Source: Alphaproteobacteria bacterium
GTDB taxonomy: Bacteria; Myxococcota_A; UBA796; GCA-2862545
NCBI GenBank assembly: GCA_020632915.1
Contig: JACKEP010000025.1
Span: forward strand, 1 to 64,000
Direction of reading: 5' to 3'
DNA length: 64,000 bases
The notes under the pieces were generated by a model. It did not search any database. It saw nothing but the letters and a program-made list of their open reading frames with translations, and was not told the DNA's origin. Below, in pieces: positions 36,510 to 45,520 of the stretch. Position 1 is the first letter of the stretch; each line of letters starts with the position of its first letter. The translations under genes and the position numbers were made by a program.

Positions 36510-38228
36510 GTGCTGCGCGTGCGACCCGCGGGGGCCATCGGCCCGTTCCTGTCCCTGCTGCTCCTCGCGTGCGCGCCCCAGGGCGACGGCGCCGACAAGG
36601 CAGACACCGACACAGACACCGAGCGCGACACCGACACGCTCGACACCGACGGCGACCCCGTCACCGACGTGGTCACCTGCCCCACCGTGCCCACGTCCAC
36701 CGCGCGCTGTGACGTCACCAACGGAGACGACCGGCTCTGGATCACGGCGACGATCCTCGCCCCCGACGCGGCGTACGCGGGCGGCTCGGTGGTGCTCGAC
36801 GCCACCGGGGCCATCACCTGCGTGGGCTGCGACTGCGACGCCGCGGGGGCCACGCGGATCGTCTGCGGCGACGCCGTGGTCTCACCGGGCCTGATCAACC
36901 TGCACGAGCACCTGACCTTCGCGGCCGACGGTCCGGTCGCCGACGACGGGGAGCGCTACGAACACCGCCACGAGTGGCGCATGGACAGCGCGGGCCACAC
37001 GCCGATCGTGGTGCCCGCCTCGCCGTCCGCCGCGGCCGTGCAGTGGTCCGAGCTGCGCCACCTGGTGGCGGGGACGACGTCGGTCGCGGGGTCGGGCGGG
37101 CAGGCGGGGCTGGTGCGCAACCTCGATCGGTCCACGCTGCTGGAGGGCCTCGACGGCGACGCCGTCCAGCTCGACACCTTCCCGCTCGGCGACTCGAACG
37201 GCACCCGCCAGACGTCGGGCTGCGCCTACGGCGGCATCACCACCGCTGCGTCCGTCGCCAGCGTGCCCGCGTGGCTGCCCCACGTCGCCATGGGGGTCGA
37301 CGCCAGCGCCCACCACGAGCTCGCCTGCCTGACGGGCGCCGACGCCGGCGCCGAGGACGTCGTCGACGACCGCACGGCCCTGGTCGGCGGCGTCGCGCTC
37401 CAGGCCACCGACCTGGGCGTGCTCGCGACCCGCGGCGCGGGCATCGTGTGGTCGCCACGGTCCGACCTGATGCTGTACGGCCAGACCGTGCCGGTGACCG
37501 CCGCGCTCAGCCTCGGGGTGCCGGTGGCGCTGGGCACCGACTGGTACGCGACCGGATCGGCCAACCTGCTCCGCGAGCTGGCGTGCGCGACCACCTACAA
37601 CGCCGCGCAGCTGCACGGCGCGCTGCAGGCGGTGGACCTCTGGCGCATGGTCACCTCCGTCCCGGCCGACCTCGCCGGGCGGGGCGACACCCTCGGGCGC
37701 CTCGCAGTCGGCCACATCGGCGACATCGCCGTGTTCGCGTCGACCGACCCCGACCCCTACGCGAGCGTGGTCACCAACGACCCGGGCGGCGTGGTGCTGG
37801 TGCTCCGGGGCGGCGCGCCGCTGTACGGCGACGCCGACGTCGTCGACGCCTTGCACGGCTCGGGCACCTGCGAGGCAGTGTCGGCCTGCGACGTGCCCCA
37901 CGCGGTGTGCCTCGACGCGCTGTCGACCACCCTCGAGGACCTCCGGGTGGCCGCCGGGGTGACCCGGTCGCCGTTCGTCTGCGGCGTGCCCGACGGGGAG
38001 CCGACGTGCCACCCGTACCGTCCGGTGTCGGTCGACGGGTCGTCGGCGTACGACGGGGAGCCGACGGCCACCGACGGCGACGGCGACGGCGTCCCCGACG
38101 CCACGGACCTCTGTCCCGACGTCTTCGATCCCATCCGCCCGATGGACGGCGGCGCCCAGGCCGACGCGGACGGCGACGGCCTCGGCGATGCCTGCGACCC
38201 CTGCCCCCTGGTCGATCCCTGCCCGTGA
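36510..38228 (+). CDS. Amidohydrolase-superfamily lipoprotein with calcium-binding Asp repeats
   Basis: GGAG with a 5-nt spacer sets the GTG start; residues to about 23 (FLSLLLLAC) are a lipoprotein signal, then DKADTDTDTERDTDTLDTDGD. The metal-dependent hydrolase core follows: VVSPGLINLHEHLTF (H-x-H after the strand), HLVAGTTSV, a helical region, and ALGTDWYATGSANLLREL with the catalytic Asp, as in imidazolonepropionase/SsnA-like amidohydrolases. GRLAVGHIGDIAVF is the closing beta-sandwich. The last about 60 residues (TDGDGDGVPDATDLCPD; DADGDGLGDACDPCP) are thrombospondin-3-like Ca2+ repeats. The fusion of an amidohydrolase to a surface lipid anchor is unusual. 572 residues. Substrate unknown. 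Confidence 0.83.
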   Translation: MLRVRPAGAIGPFLSLLLLACAPQGDGADKADTDTDTERDTDTLDTDGDPVTDVVTCPTVPTSTARCDVTNGDDRLWITATILAPDAAYAGGSVVLDATGAITCVGCDCDAAGATRIVCGDAVVSPGLINLHEHLTFAADGPVADDGERYEHRHEWRMDSAGHTPIVVPASPSAAAVQWSELRHLVAGTTSVAGSGGQAGLVRNLDRSTLLEGLDGDAVQLDTFPLGDSNGTRQTSGCAYGGITTAASVASVPAWLPHVAMGVDASAHHELACLTGADAGAEDVVDDRTALVGGVALQATDLGVLATRGAGIVWSPRSDLMLYGQTVPVTAALSLGVPVALGTDWYATGSANLLRELACATTYNAAQLHGALQAVDLWRMVTSVPADLAGRGDTLGRLAVGHIGDIAVFASTDPDPYASVVTNDPGGVVLVLRGGAPLYGDADVVDALHGSGTCEAVSACDVPHAVCLDALSTTLEDLRVAAGVTRSPFVCGVPDGEPTCHPYRPVSVDGSSAYDGEPTATDGDGDGVPDATDLCPDVFDPIRPMDGGAQADADGDGLGDACDPCPLVDPCP

Positions 38229-38237
38229 GCGCTCGCT

Positions 38238-39512
38238 TCACGGACCCAGCAGGCCGTCCATGCGCGCGACGAACCGCGTGAGGTGGTGCGCCGGCATCGC
38301 CACTCCGGTGCCCGCGAGGACGGGGGCGAGCGTGTCGGCGACGCGCTCCCGCAGCCCCGGACCCGGGTCGAGAGCACGCAGCCGGGCCGCGATCGGGCGC
38401 AGCGCTGCCCAGGCCGACTCCAGGCCGCCGTCGGCGAGGTGGTCGCGCAAGGCGACGTAGCTGCGCGATCGACCGTCGCTGCCGGGATCGGCCAGGGTGT
38501 CGGGCGCCTCGGCCAGGTACCGGTAGAAGCCCGTGGGCAGGTCGCGTCCGCCGGCCCCGTCCACCCACCGCTCCAGCGCGGTCGACTGGCCCCGCCCCAG
38601 CACCACGAGAAGCCAGGCACGCACGGCGTCGTCGGCGGTCGACGGCAGCGCGGGCGGTGACACGGCGGGCGGCGTCGGCGCACAGGGCGCCGGGGTCATC
38701 GCGTCCACGTCGAACGCAAAGCCGCTGCGTGCCTCGCGCCACGCCCAGGCCCACGCCCAGCGACGGGCGCCGCGATCGAGGCGGGCGCGCGCCGAGGACG
38801 CCGTCGCCCACGCCACCGCCAGCTCGTCGGGGTGCGCGGCGAGGACCGCGCGCAGCCGCCCGCGGAGCCGATCGTGGCGCGCCTTGAGCGACGACCACCC
38901 CGGCGGATCGCCCGGCGCGGGCGCATCGGCCGTGGCCAGCACGAGGTGGACGTCGACGGCCCGCACGAGGTCCGCGGACGCCCCACCCGCCATCGCGCAG
39001 GCATCGGCCCAGTCCGGGCGCGCGGCCACCGCCGCGTCCACCCGCGCCCGCGCGCCGAGGCCGAGGGCTGCGACGAGGGCGGCCACCGGCGGCGACCCGC
39101 ATTCGAGCCCCCGCGCCACGATCTCGGCGTGGGCGCCGAGCACCAGCCCATCCAGCGCGTCGACCGCGAGTGCCGCCTGGTGCTCGACCACGTGGCCGGG
39201 CAGGCCGAGCCCCCGACCGAGCGCGCGGAAGGCGTCGCGGACCGGGCGCGCGACGTGGCGGCGCGCGGCCTGGACCCCCGCCGTCGACAGGTCCCCCGCC
39301 AGCAGCGACGTCCACACCGCCTGCGCCCGTCGGTCGTCGGCGTCCGCGGGGAGCGCCTCGGCGCACCACGCCGCCCGATGGCGCGCGTCGTGGGCCTGCC
39401 CCAGCGCGGCCACCGCGTCGGGCGACACCCCTGCGGACGCCAGCCGCGCCGCGACGGTCGGTGTCGCCGTGCCCAGACGCCACGGCGCCAGGGCCGCCTC
39501 CCAGGTGGGCAT
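38238..39512 (-). CDS. Uncharacterised Ala-rich helical protein
   Basis: The start MPTWEAALAPW overlaps the upstream stop in TGATG, so the pair is translationally coupled. The 424-residue product is nearly all predicted helix, Ala/Arg/Asp-rich, with Trp-containing helices (AWAWAWREARSG) and recurring helix pairs resembling HEAT-like or all-alpha scaffolds. It has no signal peptide, no membrane segment and no motif I recognise. It is the third gene of a minus-strand operon with a 161-residue and a signal-peptide protein. Convergent with the amidohydrolase gene, 9 bp apart. Function unknown. Confidence 0.6.
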   Translation of the reverse strand: MPTWEAALAPWRLGTATPTVAARLASAGVSPDAVAALGQAHDARHRAAWCAEALPADADDRRAQAVWTSLLAGDLSTAGVQAARRHVARPVRDAFRALGRGLGLPGHVVEHQAALAVDALDGLVLGAHAEIVARGLECGSPPVAALVAALGLGARARVDAAVAARPDWADACAMAGGASADLVRAVDVHLVLATADAPAPGDPPGWSSLKARHDRLRGRLRAVLAAHPDELAVAWATASSARARLDRGARRWAWAWAWREARSGFAFDVDAMTPAPCAPTPPAVSPPALPSTADDAVRAWLLVVLGRGQSTALERWVDGAGGRDLPTGFYRYLAEAPDTLADPGSDGRSRSYVALRDHLADGGLESAWAALRPIAARLRALDPGPGLRERVADTLAPVLAGTGVAMPAHHLTRFVARMDGLLGP

Positions 39513-39997
39513 CACCGGACGTCGTCTCCCAGCCACCAGCACGGCCAGCTGCCGTCGAGGGCGTGGTCGCGCGCCTGCTGCCACGCGCCGGGGCCGGGCG
39601 TCTCGTAGGCCGTGTCCGGCGGGACGATCACCACCTGCACCACGCCGTCGTCCGGCACGTCCAGCGGCAGGCCCCGACGGGCGCCGCCGTCGAACACGTC
39701 CAGCGGGACGAACCGGTCGGGCGCGGTGGGGTGGAGCACGACCACGCCGAGGTCGCCGTGGTGCAGCACCACCGGTCGCCAGCCCGGGCGGTGGGGCACC
39801 GTCAGCGTCACGGCGCGTGTGCCGTCGCCGTCGAGCACCGGATCGGGCACCAGCTCCGCCGCGCCGGCGTCCGGTCCCCCCACCACACCGAGGGCGGGAC
39901 CCGCGGGAGCCTCCGCAGCCGGCCCGACGGCCCAGGCGTCGCCGGGCTCGAACAGGTCGGCGGCGTGGGCCCAGCGCTGGCGGGTGGGATCGGTCAC
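39512..39997 (-). CDS. Uncharacterised 161-residue protein
   Basis: The GTG lies 4 bp after the upstream gene's stop and its own stop overlaps the next ATG, so it sits inside a tight operon. The protein is soluble and Pro/Asp/Val-rich with predicted strands (AVTLTVPHRPGWRPVVLHHGDLGVVVLHP; GVVQVVIVPPDTAYETPGPG) and a Trp-rich end (DGSWPCWWLGDDVR). No signal peptide and no known domain. Codon use and position support a real gene. Confidence 0.6.
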   Translation of the reverse strand: MTDPTRQRWAHAADLFEPGDAWAVGPAAEAPAGPALGVVGGPDAGAAELVPDPVLDGDGTRAVTLTVPHRPGWRPVVLHHGDLGVVVLHPTAPDRFVPLDVFDGGARRGLPLDVPDDGVVQVVIVPPDTAYETPGPGAWQQARDHALDGSWPCWWLGDDVR

Positions 39998-40001
39998 CGG
40001 T

Positions 40002-40739
40002 TCACTTGACCTTGTGCCCGGACATCGTAGCCGAGAACGACAGCCCGGCGTTGAGGCCGACGAGCACGGCGCCGTCCGACGCCAGGCAGGTCAGCGACTG
40101 ATCGATGCCGAGGGACCCGGTCGCGCTGAACCCCGACAGCCGGAGGATGCGCCCGTCGATGGCGGCGACGGCGCTGGCGACGCACCCGCCCTGGGACGAG
40201 GCCCCCACGCCCTGCAGGCCCAGGCCGATCGAGACGAAGTGGCCCTCGGTCCACCCCGCGGTGTTGTCGAACAGGTGGTAGGTCCGCTCGCTGCGGCCGT
40301 CTTCGTACCGGTAGGTGAACCAGGCCGGGTAGACCCCGAACACCTGGCCCCACCAGTCGCCGGTGCCGATGTCGACGGCCATGGACGTCGGCAGGATCGT
40401 GGTGCCGAGCGTGGTGAGCGGCAGCAGCGAGGCGTACAGGTCGTCGGCAGCCTGGGCGCAGGCCGAGGCGGGCAGACCAGCGCCCACGCAGCCGCTCTCG
40501 ATGGCGTCCACCTCGGCGGCGAGGTCCGACGGCGCGATGGCGCAGGCGAGCGGGAAGGTGGCGGTGCCGTCCCAGCTGCCCGAGCCGGTGGCGGTGGCGG
40601 CGCCGACGGCGACGTGCAGATCGAGCGAGGCCTTGGTGCAGTCGAGGGCGTAGTCGCCCTCGAACACCGCGGGGGACACGACCTGGGCGGCAGCCGCCGG
40701 GAGGGGGACGAGGAACAGCAGGGCGAACAGCGGACGCAT
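40002..40739 (-). CDS. Secreted/periplasmic protein of unknown function
   Basis: GGAGG with a 4-nt spacer precedes MRPLFALLFLVPLPAAAAQVV, a cleavable signal peptide. The mature part (about 225 residues) has three or four Cys (LDCTKASLD, PLACAIAP, SGCVGAG, SACAQAAD) that may pair, and predicted beta strands (WFTYRYEDGRSERTYHLFDN; LNAGLSFSATMSGHKV). No recognised family. First gene of the three-gene minus-strand operon, divergent from the CHAT gene with 88 bp between starts. Confidence 0.65.
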   Translation of the reverse strand: MRPLFALLFLVPLPAAAAQVVSPAVFEGDYALDCTKASLDLHVAVGAATATGSGSWDGTATFPLACAIAPSDLAAEVDAIESGCVGAGLPASACAQAADDLYASLLPLTTLGTTILPTSMAVDIGTGDWWGQVFGVYPAWFTYRYEDGRSERTYHLFDNTAGWTEGHFVSIGLGLQGVGASSQGGCVASAVAAIDGRILRLSGFSATGSLGIDQSLTCLASDGAVLVGLNAGLSFSATMSGHKVK

Positions 40740-40795
40740 GGAACCTCCAGTGTCCCCCATGGCAACGGCCCGACCGTCCCCGGTTGCTCGCGTGC

Positions 40796-40801
40796 TACGC
40801 T
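40796..40801 (+). promoter_or_regulatory. TACGCT, putative -10 element
   Basis: TACGCT, 27 nt before the CHAT gene's ATG; identical to the hexamers at 50630 and 58156. Confidence 0.42.
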
Positions 40802-40827
40802 CGATCCGACCCCGCAACGTCGGACCC

Positions 40828-42414
40828 ATGGCGACGCTTTCCCTCGGACGAGGCCAGGACGGGCACGCCGTGCTCTTCCAGAGCGACGGCGGGGCACCGG
40901 TCGAGGGGCGGCTCGACCCCGCCCGGGTGGACGCCGCCCGCGAGGTGGTCACGGTCGCCCTGGCCCGACCCGCGGGCCTGCGCCTGCCGTCCGACGACGT
41001 GACCCTCACCGCCCGCGAGGCCGAGGCCGGCGCGGCGCTCGCCGCGCTGTTCACCGGCGAGGGCATGGACGCCGTGGTGCAGGCGGTGGCGCGCTGGCGG
41101 GGCCGACGGGAGGCCACACGCGCCGCACCGTGGCTGGGCATCGACGCCGAGGGCGCCCTCGCCGCGCTGCCGTGGGAGCTGATCGAGGCCGCGCCGCCCC
41201 GGTCGGGTGCGGTCGCCGGGTGTGCCGTCGCCCGCGTGGTCGGCGGGCGCGACGTGCCGTCCCGCGCGCTGACGTCGGTGTGCCTGGTCTCGCCGACCCC
41301 CGACGATCCCGTCTGCGTCGACGTGCTCGAGCGAGCCGCCGCGACGATCCACGCCGCCGGACTGCAGGCCCACCGCGCGCGCGCCGCCGACCCGGTGGTC
41401 CACGTCGTCGCCCACGGCACCCTCGGCGCGTCCGGCTTCGGCGTCACCCGGGAGGACGGCGCGCCGCTCGCTGTGGACACCGTGCGGGCCACCTGGGCCG
41501 AGCCGCTGGAGGCCGCGACGCTCGTGGTGCTCGACGTGTGCCGCGGCGGCGCGGAGGACGCCGTCGACACGGGGCTCGCCGCCCGGGTGGCGGCCCACGG
41601 CGCCGTGGTGGTGGCAGCCGGCGAACCGCTGGACGCTCGCGCCGCCACCGCGCTGGCGCAGGGCCTGTACGACGCGCTGGGCGCGGGACGGTCCCTCGGG
41701 GACGCCCTGCGCGCGGCACGCGGCGCCCTCCGCCAGCAGGCGCTGACGGCGCGGCACGGGCGGTGGTGGGTGCCCAGGGTCGCCCTGCCCCGCGATCCGG
41801 AGCGGGTGTGGGCTGACCTCGACGCGTCCGTGTCCCCGCACGCCGCCCCCCCCGCTCCGGCGGCCGACGCGACGCCCGTGCCCGCCGCCGCACCGGCGCG
41901 CGGGTGGGGTCCGTGGCTGGCCCTCGGCGTGGCGCTCGGGGTCGCCGGCGTCGCGGGCGGCGTGGCGCTCACCGCGTCCCCGCCGACGACGACGTCCCCG
42001 GACCCCGCCGTCGAGATGGCCAGGGTGGACCCCTCGCGCAGGGCCGATCCGCCCGGCACGGCGGCCGTCGTCGCGCCCCCGGACGCAGCCGACGTCCCGG
42101 TGTCGCCACCGCACGCCCCGGCGGCAGCGCCGCCTCCAGCCCCGACCGCGACCGCCGGCACCCGACGCCCCGCGCCGACGGCGCCCGGCCACCTCGAGGT
42201 GCGACCGGTGGGCGCGGCCCGCGTGCGGCTGGACGTCGGCGACTGGCAGGCCGCGAGCCGCGTGCTGCCGGCGCGCTGGACGGTCGATCCCGGCCCCCAC
42301 GCCGTCGAGGTCGACGCCGATGGCACCACGTTCCGCTGCCCGGTGGACGTCGCGGCGGGCGGCACGGTGCGCCTGTGTCCCGACCCGGGGCTGGCGGGGT
42401 GTCGGTGTCCCTAG
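40828..42414 (+). CDS. CHAT-domain (caspase-like) protein with membrane anchor and PEGA-like tail
   Basis: The N-terminal about 310 residues form a CHAT domain: WLGIDAEGALAALPWELIE, the linking strand typical of the family; VVHVVAHGTLG with the catalytic His196; and VVLDVCRGG with the catalytic Cys238. A helical end follows (ALAQGLYDALGAGRSLGDALRAARGAL). A membrane helix lies at about 360-382 (WLALGVALGVAGVAGGVAL), then a Pro/Ala-rich linker and a C-terminal PEGA-like beta domain (about 455-528; LEVRPVGAARVRLDVG). The predicted topology puts the protease in the cytoplasm and the tail outside. CHAT proteases are activated by a partner; no effector substrate is obvious. First gene of a three-gene overlapping operon. 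528 residues. Confidence 0.85.
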   Translation: MATLSLGRGQDGHAVLFQSDGGAPVEGRLDPARVDAAREVVTVALARPAGLRLPSDDVTLTAREAEAGAALAALFTGEGMDAVVQAVARWRGRREATRAAPWLGIDAEGALAALPWELIEAAPPRSGAVAGCAVARVVGGRDVPSRALTSVCLVSPTPDDPVCVDVLERAAATIHAAGLQAHRARAADPVVHVVAHGTLGASGFGVTREDGAPLAVDTVRATWAEPLEAATLVVLDVCRGGAEDAVDTGLAARVAAHGAVVVAAGEPLDARAATALAQGLYDALGAGRSLGDALRAARGALRQQALTARHGRWWVPRVALPRDPERVWADLDASVSPHAAPPAPAADATPVPAAAPARGWGPWLALGVALGVAGVAGGVALTASPPTTTSPDPAVEMARVDPSRRADPPGTAAVVAPPDAADVPVSPPHAPAAAPPPAPTATAGTRRPAPTAPGHLEVRPVGAARVRLDVGDWQAASRVLPARWTVDPGPHAVEVDADGTTFRCPVDVAAGGTVRLCPDPGLAGCRCP

Positions 42415-43628
42415 CCTGGCTGCTGGTCACCGCGTGGGCCGCCGAGCCCGCGTACTACGACGGCGACGTCGACCACGCGCTGCGCCTGCTGGCCCGCGAC
42501 GCCGATCGCACGGCCGAGGACGTGCGCCCCGCGCCGCTGTGGTTCGGCGAACGCCTCGACGTGGTCGGCGGCCTGGGGGTGGTCCGCTGCGACACGCCCG
42601 TGTCGGGGCTCGACGTGGCCGACCACCTCGCCGACGCGGAGCGCTGGGCCGGCACCGACGCGCTCGACGCGGCCGCGGACGCCGTGCAGCAGGCCATCGA
42701 CGCGCTGCCGTGCCTCGACGTGCCCGTCCGCGCCTGGGAGGCTGCGCGGGCCCACGATCTGGCGAGCGCGCTCGACGTGGCGCGCGGTCGCCCGCGCGAC
42801 GTCGCCGTGGCGCAGGCCCGCCAGGCGCGCGCCTACGACCCGGACCACGCGTTCGTGCACCAGGTCGACGCCGACGTGCTGACCGCCGTCCAGACCGGGC
42901 CGACGGCGACGTCGACCCTCTGGCTCCCTCCGGGCCTGCGCCCGGGCGAGGTGCTCGTCGACGGGCGGCCCGTCGGCCCCGGCAGCGTGGCGCTCACCCC
43001 CGGCCGTCACCTCGTGCAGGCGCTCGGTGCCCGCGTCACGACGTTGGCCGTCGACGTGCCCGCCACGCCGGCCCAGGGCGTGCTCCTCACCGCCGCCGTC
43101 CCCATCGACGCCATCGATCTCGACGACGCCGCCGACCGCGCGTGGCTGGTGGGCGCGCTGGCCCGCTGGGGACCGCTCGATCGACCGGCGTGGGTGGTGG
43201 TGCGCGACCGGGTGTGGCGGACCGAGGACGGCGGGTGGTTCCGCTACGACCGGCGACCGCCCCGCGCGGTGCGGCCGACGCTCCTCGCCCTGCTCGGCAG
43301 TGCCACCGCGGGCGCCGCCACCGTCGCCGTCGTCGAGGCCGTCCGCTTCGGGCAGCTCGGCGCCTGCGGCACCGACCGGGCTGGTCCGGGGTGCGTCCCC
43401 TACGTCGACCCCGTCACCGGGCTCATCCTCGACGCCGACGGCTGGGGGGCGGCGCGACGGCGGACCACCGCGTGGGCGCTGGGGTTCGCGGGGGCGACGG
43501 CCCTGACGGGCAGCCTCGTGGCTGTGGTCGCCACCCGGTCGCGTGCGCCCCATGCCGTCCAGGTCGCCGTCGACGTGCGACCGGAGGGGGCCGGGCTCCG
43601 GATCGCAGGCACCTGGGGGCCACGATGA
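42405..43628 (+). CDS. Signal-peptide protein with PEGA-like domain and two C-terminal membrane helices
   Basis: The GTG overlaps the CHAT stop by 10 bp. VSLAWLLVTAWAAEPAYYDGD is a short signal peptide. The N-terminal half is helical and may be TPR-like (DALDAAADAVQQAIDALPCLDV; WEAARAHDLASALDVARG). A PEGA-type turn follows at about 170-210 (LWLPPGLRPGEVLVDGRPVG; LTPGRHLVQALG). Two hydrophobic segments (about 290-310 and 350-372) suggest membrane insertion. CGTDRAGPGCVPY could form a disulfide between them. 407 residues. Its stop overlaps the next gene's ATG (ATGA). The shared PEGA-like module with the CHAT protein suggests they act together; no family name known. Confidence 0.68.
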   Translation: MSLAWLLVTAWAAEPAYYDGDVDHALRLLARDADRTAEDVRPAPLWFGERLDVVGGLGVVRCDTPVSGLDVADHLADAERWAGTDALDAAADAVQQAIDALPCLDVPVRAWEAARAHDLASALDVARGRPRDVAVAQARQARAYDPDHAFVHQVDADVLTAVQTGPTATSTLWLPPGLRPGEVLVDGRPVGPGSVALTPGRHLVQALGARVTTLAVDVPATPAQGVLLTAAVPIDAIDLDDAADRAWLVGALARWGPLDRPAWVVVRDRVWRTEDGGWFRYDRRPPRAVRPTLLALLGSATAGAATVAVVEAVRFGQLGACGTDRAGPGCVPYVDPVTGLILDADGWGAARRRTTAWALGFAGATALTGSLVAVVATRSRAPHAVQVAVDVRPEGAGLRIAGTWGPR

Positions 43629-45508
43629 GGCGTCCGCTCGCCCTTGGCGCGTTGTGGCTGGTGGGTTGCACGTTCCGCCCCGCCAGCCCGTGCGACCCGC
43701 GCTTCGATGCCGACGGCGACGGCGCCGACGACTGCGCGGACTGCGCCCCGGACGACCCGACCGTGTTCCCCGGCGCGCCCGAGGCGTGCAACGACGTCGA
43801 CGACGACTGCGACGGCGTGGTCGACGACGACCCGTTCGACGCGATGCCCGAGGTGTGCAACGGCGTCGACGACGACTGCGACGGCGTGATCGACGACGAC
43901 CCCACGGACGCCACGGAGGAGGTCTGCAACGGCGTCGACGACGACTGCGACGGCGCCGTCGACGAGGCCGCACGCGACGCCACCTGGTTCCACGACGGCG
44001 ACGGCGACGGCTGGGGCGACCCGGCGGCAGTGCCGACCTGCGCCCCGACCGGTGGGGACGTGCAGCGCGCCGGCGACTGCGACGACACCGCGCCGACCGT
44101 GTTCCCCGGCGCCGTCGAGACCTGGAACGGCGTCGACGACGACTGCGACGGCCACGTCGATCACGGCCCCCTCGATGGGGCGCGGACCGGGCTGCTCCAC
44201 GGCGAGCGCTTCGCCGCGCTCGGGGCAGCCGGCACCTTCGGCTGGGGCGGCGACCTCCGCGACGACGGCACGGACAGCGTCGTCGTCACCACCCGCGTGG
44301 GCCCGTACGGCGAGGGACGCCTGTGGGTGGTGCCGGTCACCGTGGTCCACGGCGACCCCACCCCGCTGTCGGCGTCGTACGTGGCGCGGGTCTCCAAGCC
44401 CGCCTGCACCGCGTTCGACGGGCCGTGCGGCTGGCTGACCTACGTCGCGTCCCCGTTCCTGGATCTGACCGGCGACGGCGTGCCCGACCTGCTGGTCACC
44501 ACCGACACCGGCGATCCGCGCGGCGCCGGCGAGGGGCTGGTGTTCGCCGGCGGCGCGGACCTGACGGGCGAGCTGTCGTGGGGCGTGCGGGCGACCGTGC
44601 TCGTGCCCACCGTCGCCACCCTGTCCACGCCTACCGGGCCGCGCATCCCGCTCGTGGCCGACCTGACCGGCGACGGCGTGGCCGAGGCCGCCATCGGGCG
44701 GGAGTGGGACGAGGCCAGTGGCCTGTTCGACGACCCCGTCAACGGGTCGGCGCTCGTCTTCGGCGATCCCTTGTGCGACCCGACCTGTCCGGTCTCCGTG
44801 GGGGCGGGCGGCGCCCTCACCCGCGTGTGGGGCGAGGCGGGCAACCGGCTGGGCGCCACGCTCGCGGCGGGCGACCTCGACGGCGACGGCGTCGACGACC
44901 TCGTCATCGGCGCGCCGTCCCGCGGCGACCATGGCGCCATCGTGGCGATCGCCGGCGGCGCGGAGCTCGGCGACCACACGTCCACGGCCGAGACCGGGCC
45001 CGGCGCCACGCTGGCGGAGTGGCGCGGCGGCACCGACGAGCGCGTCGGCCTGCTCTCGCGCGCCCTCGCGGTCGGCGACGCAGGCGGGGACGGCTTCGCC
45101 GACGTGGTGGCGGGGGCCGGTCCGACGGTGCGGATCTGGCGCGGCACCGACGGCGGCGGCGTGCGTGTCGACGACGCCCTCACGCTGACGGTCACCGGCG
45201 AGGGGCGCAGCGCCGGCGCGACGGCCTGCGTGGTGCCGGGCTGGGTGCTCGTCGGGGATCCCGGCTACGGCGACGGCGCGGGCGCGGTGTTCGGGTTCCG
45301 CGACACCAGCCTCGCGGGCGTCGGCACCGCCGACCTGGACACCCTCGCCGACGCCGTGTGGACCGGACAGCCTGGCGACCGGGTCGGTGCCGGCCTCGTC
45401 TGTGCGCAGATCGACGGTCGGTGGGAGGCGCTGGTCGGGGTGCCCGGCTGGGATCTGGACGGCGTGACGGGCGACCACGGGGCGTTGGTGCGGGTGCCGA
45501 TCCCGTAG
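43625..45508 (+). CDS. MopE-like/FG-GAP-repeat surface lipoprotein
   Basis: MRRPLALGALWLVGC is a lipoprotein signal (lipobox LVGC). Residues about 25-190 contain five Cys-flanked modules of the form CN(G/D)VDDDCDG with VD/ID-acidic ends, the MopE/putative-metal-binding motif found on deltaproteobacterial surfaces, plus WFHDGDGDGWGDP. The rest (about 220-627) has FG-GAP/integrin-alpha-like repeats: DLTGDGVPDLLVTT, DLTGDGVAEAAIG, GDLDGDGVDDLVIGAPSRG and GDAGGDGFADVVAGAG, as in a beta-propeller with Ca2+ loops. Its ATG overlaps the previous stop (ATGA), so it is coupled to the CHAT operon. 627 residues. Outer-membrane surface protein by inference. Confidence 0.85.
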   Translation: MRRPLALGALWLVGCTFRPASPCDPRFDADGDGADDCADCAPDDPTVFPGAPEACNDVDDDCDGVVDDDPFDAMPEVCNGVDDDCDGVIDDDPTDATEEVCNGVDDDCDGAVDEAARDATWFHDGDGDGWGDPAAVPTCAPTGGDVQRAGDCDDTAPTVFPGAVETWNGVDDDCDGHVDHGPLDGARTGLLHGERFAALGAAGTFGWGGDLRDDGTDSVVVTTRVGPYGEGRLWVVPVTVVHGDPTPLSASYVARVSKPACTAFDGPCGWLTYVASPFLDLTGDGVPDLLVTTDTGDPRGAGEGLVFAGGADLTGELSWGVRATVLVPTVATLSTPTGPRIPLVADLTGDGVAEAAIGREWDEASGLFDDPVNGSALVFGDPLCDPTCPVSVGAGGALTRVWGEAGNRLGATLAAGDLDGDGVDDLVIGAPSRGDHGAIVAIAGGAELGDHTSTAETGPGATLAEWRGGTDERVGLLSRALAVGDAGGDGFADVVAGAGPTVRIWRGTDGGGVRVDDALTLTVTGEGRSAGATACVVPGWVLVGDPGYGDGAGAVFGFRDTSLAGVGTADLDTLADAVWTGQPGDRVGAGLVCAQIDGRWEALVGVPGWDLDGVTGDHGALVRVPIP

Positions 45509-45520
45509 GCGCGCCGCCTA
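45506..45520. terminator. Short palindrome spanning both convergent stop codons
   Basis: TAGGCG, a 3-nt loop and CGCCTA form a small hairpin that contains the TAG stops of both facing genes. It has no U-tract; it may mark 3' ends for both genes, but a six-bp stem is weak. Confidence 0.35.

Noticed and set aside
43790..44160. Repeated GACGACTGCGACGGC units as a possible CRISPR or satellite
   Set aside because: They encode CNxVDDDCDG metal-binding modules in a clear reading frame; spacing is irregular and no spacers exist.
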